Assembly: GCF_025154075.1 (NCBI RefSeq)
Contig: NZ_JAOAMU010000006.1
Location: 62,001-126,000 of the forward strand
Direction of reading: 5' to 3'
From: Chryseobacterium herbae
GTDB lineage: Bacteria > Bacteroidota > Bacteroidia > Flavobacteriales > Weeksellaceae
Length of the DNA: 64,000 nt
The first letter of the stretch is position 1, and every line of letters starts with the position of its first letter. A model generated the notes under the pieces. That model saw nothing but the letters and a program-made list of their open reading frames with translations, did no database searches and was not told where the DNA came from. This document shows, piece by piece, positions 62,229 through 64,000 of this stretch. Made by a program: the position numbers and the translations under genes.

Positions 62229-62858
62229 TTAAATCAACTTTCCGGTGAATACCAGATCTGTGATCATTACATTATCTTTATCATAGGAAGTAAAGCGTTG
62301 CATATTGATGATCTCAAAATGATTCGTCTGAAAAGCTTCGGTTAAATAATCCTCCTGGTGATAGTTCACATACACCTGATCACCGGTACTGGAAGTTTGA
62401 AATCTGGATTTTGCATAATCATCTTCCATAGTGCTCAGATAAAATATACCTCCTGGTTTTAACAGTTCTGCTACCCGTGCGATCAAATCAACAGCTTCCT
62501 CACGAACCAAATAGGGCAGACAAAAGCCGCAAATGATTCCGTCAAACCGTTTTTCAATCTGTCCGATGTCCCGGCAATCCATGAGTTCAAATGCTGCAGT
62601 AGGATTATTAGCCTGAGCGAGATCCAGCATCTTGGGTGACAGATCAATTCCTAATACTTTATAATCCGGTTTTCTGTCCAGTACATACTTCGTAATATTT
62701 CCCGGACCGCAGGCTATATCCAAGATCTCAGCATCATCTGCTTGTATATGATCACAGAAAAAATTGAAAGTGTCTGCAAACAAACTTACATCCATAAATT
62801 TATCCTGATAGATTTTTGCTGACTTGTCAAACGCATCAGCAGCATTTAATATTTTCAT
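62229..62858 (-). CDS. Class I SAM-dependent methyltransferase
   Basis: Cytosolic methyltransferase of 209 residues; acceptor unknown. The Rossmann-like core has motif I ILDIACGPGNITKYVL (about residues 44-59), motif II VLGIDLSPKMLDLA, and motif III DGIICGFCLPYLV with LLKPGGIFYLST. The length and the DxACGPGN motif are usual for small-molecule methyltransferases. It lies near the RiPP cluster but on the opposite strand from the regulator and after its own terminator, so membership in the cluster is doubtful. It is flanked by two almost identical terminator hairpins. Confidence 0.88.
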   Translation of the reverse strand: MKILNAADAFDKSAKIYQDKFMDVSLFADTFNFFCDHIQADDAEILDIACGPGNITKYVLDRKPDYKVLGIDLSPKMLDLAQANNPTAAFELMDCRDIGQIEKRFDGIICGFCLPYLVREEAVDLIARVAELLKPGGIFYLSTMEDDYAKSRFQTSSTGDQVYVNYHQEDYLTEAFQTNHFEIINMQRFTSYDKDNVMITDLVFTGKLI

Positions 62859-62988
62859 AGTATTACTTTTTTAATGAGATGGATTGAGATTTGAATGATT
62901 ATAGATCGTATTTACCTGATAATCATTAGTCAAATATAAAAAAAGACAGGAGATTCTGTGATGAATTGACTGAAATATTGATTACTGA

Positions 62989-63023
62989 TAAAAAAAATAG
63001 CTGCATCATAACAATGCAGCTAT
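62989..63023 (-). terminator. Terminator of the last gene in the window
   Basis: ATAGCTGCAT and ATGCAGCTAT form a 10-bp perfect stem with a seven-base loop, followed on the minus strand by eight Ts. It ends the gene at 63048. Confidence 0.87.
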
Positions 63024-63047
63024 CTTATATTTGAAAAAGATTGGTTT

Positions 63048-63731
63048 CTAGTTACTTCTTGAGCGCGAAATAGACAGAAGATATACCAAATGCGCAAACA
63101 TACTTCTCTTCACAGATTCTATCTTAACATCTCCGGTGGTCTGGTTAATCGTCGTTACCAGATCTGCATTACATTGCCCTGAGAAACTGCCACTTCCTAA
63201 ATAGTTGGAAGAATTGGCAGTAGGATAGGAGATTCTTGGATAATCGGGAGCTATCTGCTCAGCGGCTGTTATACCTCCTACGTAGCCTTTGTGATCGATA
63301 AATCTAGATGCCCAGGTTCCCAAAAACTGTCCGTTAACCGTATTGATGGTTTGTCCTACTACGATCTGGGTATCTACTGCACGAACAAAACCTGCACATG
63401 AACTGTAATGATTGACTCTCACCGTACAGGAAGAAGCGTTGTCAGTAGGCTGAAAACATTGTCCTTCATAGATCGTCAGCCTTTGTTCCGCAGCTGATGT
63501 AGAAGTGTTCAGGAATGCTTTTGGAGAAAAAATTTCTTCAGGAGAGAGAAGGGTTAAAACGCCCTGTGAATTGGCTGCAACAATTTTATTCTCAGCGTTG
63601 GCTAGGCCTCTTACTCGCACCAATCCGTTTACATCCAAAGTATGGGAAGGTGTTTCTGTATTAATCCCTACCTGAGATTGCAAGCTGCTGAAAAAAATGA
63701 CTGCAACAAAAAAGATTATTCTTGTTTTCAT
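63048..63731 (-). CDS. Exported tail-fibre-like protein of unknown function
   Basis: A 227-residue secreted protein. The signal peptide (FFVAVIFFSSLQSQ) is followed by VGINTETPSHTLDVNGLVRVRGLA, the opening motif of a large Flavobacteriia family with tail-fibre-like beginnings. The middle and C-terminal part contains four cysteines (QCFQPTDNASSCTVRV, YSSCAGFV, SGQCNADLV) and is beta-rich. No sorting domain is visible at the C-terminus, which ends RSRSN. Its function is unknown; I would place it at the surface or periplasm. It is the last gene, and 63732-64000 shows no coding frame. Confidence 0.75.
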   Translation of the reverse strand: MKTRIIFFVAVIFFSSLQSQVGINTETPSHTLDVNGLVRVRGLANAENKIVAANSQGVLTLLSPEEIFSPKAFLNTSTSAAEQRLTIYEGQCFQPTDNASSCTVRVNHYSSCAGFVRAVDTQIVVGQTINTVNGQFLGTWASRFIDHKGYVGGITAAEQIAPDYPRISYPTANSSNYLGSGSFSGQCNADLVTTINQTTGDVKIESVKRSMFAHLVYLLSISRSRSN

Positions 63732-64000
63732 GTTATTTATTGGGTTTTAATGAGTTTTTAGATTTTTCACTAAATTAAGAAATATTTGTTATCATGAAAA
63801 CAAATTTCATTTAAATTATAAATATTAGAATAAAAATAATTTATAATGAAAAATTAATGTAAAATAAACATATTATTTTGAAATATTACTAATGTCGATA
63901 TTGGTGCATATTTTTGAAAGTTTGCCGTCTGATTGCGTCTTTCCATTTGGGAAATAATCGTATTTTAGCCAAAATAAGAGCCGAATTCATAAAAATATAA

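Overview
The window reads as a chromosomal segment of a Chryseobacterium-like member of the Flavobacteriia (Bacteroidota). The evidence is AT-rich DNA, type IX secretion (T9SS) components and sorting domains, TonB-dependent receptors, few Shine-Dalgarno sequences, several promoters of the TAnnTTTG type, and characteristic family members (porQ beside cmk, fused CcsBA, L-lysine 6-transaminase, secreted YD/RHS proteins). The species cannot be fixed from sequence reading alone.

Layout. 1-12.8 kb holds core genes: cmk and porQ on the minus strand, pyrH and frr on the plus strand, a complete IS3-family (IS150-type) element, a PhzF-like isomerase, three unrecognised exported proteins, then ftsK, a LolA-like carrier and an LptF/G-type permease on the minus strand. 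13-25 kb holds an exported cysteine hydrolase, a patatin-like phospholipase, the fused cytochrome c synthetase CcsBA, an SPFH protein with a ribbon-helix-helix partner, and a lysine-degradation pair (aldehyde dehydrogenase and lysine 6-transaminase). 25-34 kb holds an array of hairpin repeats, a GbsR/MarR-controlled RND efflux operon, a GNAT/MarR pair and tRNA-Ala(GGC). 34-44 kb holds a TonB receptor, a T9SS-exported repeat protein, a DoxX-like membrane protein, a VOC protein, and a MarR regulator with photolyase and ferrochelatase.

44-53 kb is one apparent operon: a T9SS-sorted propeller-like protein, a large exported YD-type protein, an RHS protein with a variable C-terminal tip carrying a zincin-like HE motif, and an overlapping small lipoprotein that may be its immunity protein. 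The first gene carries three dispersed palindromic repeats inserted in frame at equivalent loops. A solitary mreB follows.

54.5-62 kb is the best candidate for a little-described system. It is a RiPP-type cluster with a C39-peptidase ABC exporter, a radical SAM/SPASM maturase with a complete cysteine set, a 74-residue precursor with double-glycine sites and a three-cysteine core, an outer-membrane beta-barrel receptor, and a divergent AraC-like regulator. A hairpin lies between precursor and maturase genes. The window ends with a methyltransferase and a T9SS-era tail-fibre-like exported protein.

Two structural observations stand out beside the genes. The IS element has landed in the loop of the 11-bp bidirectional terminator between frr and phzF with a 3-bp duplication. 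A hairpin repeat family shows base changes that keep its stems paired.
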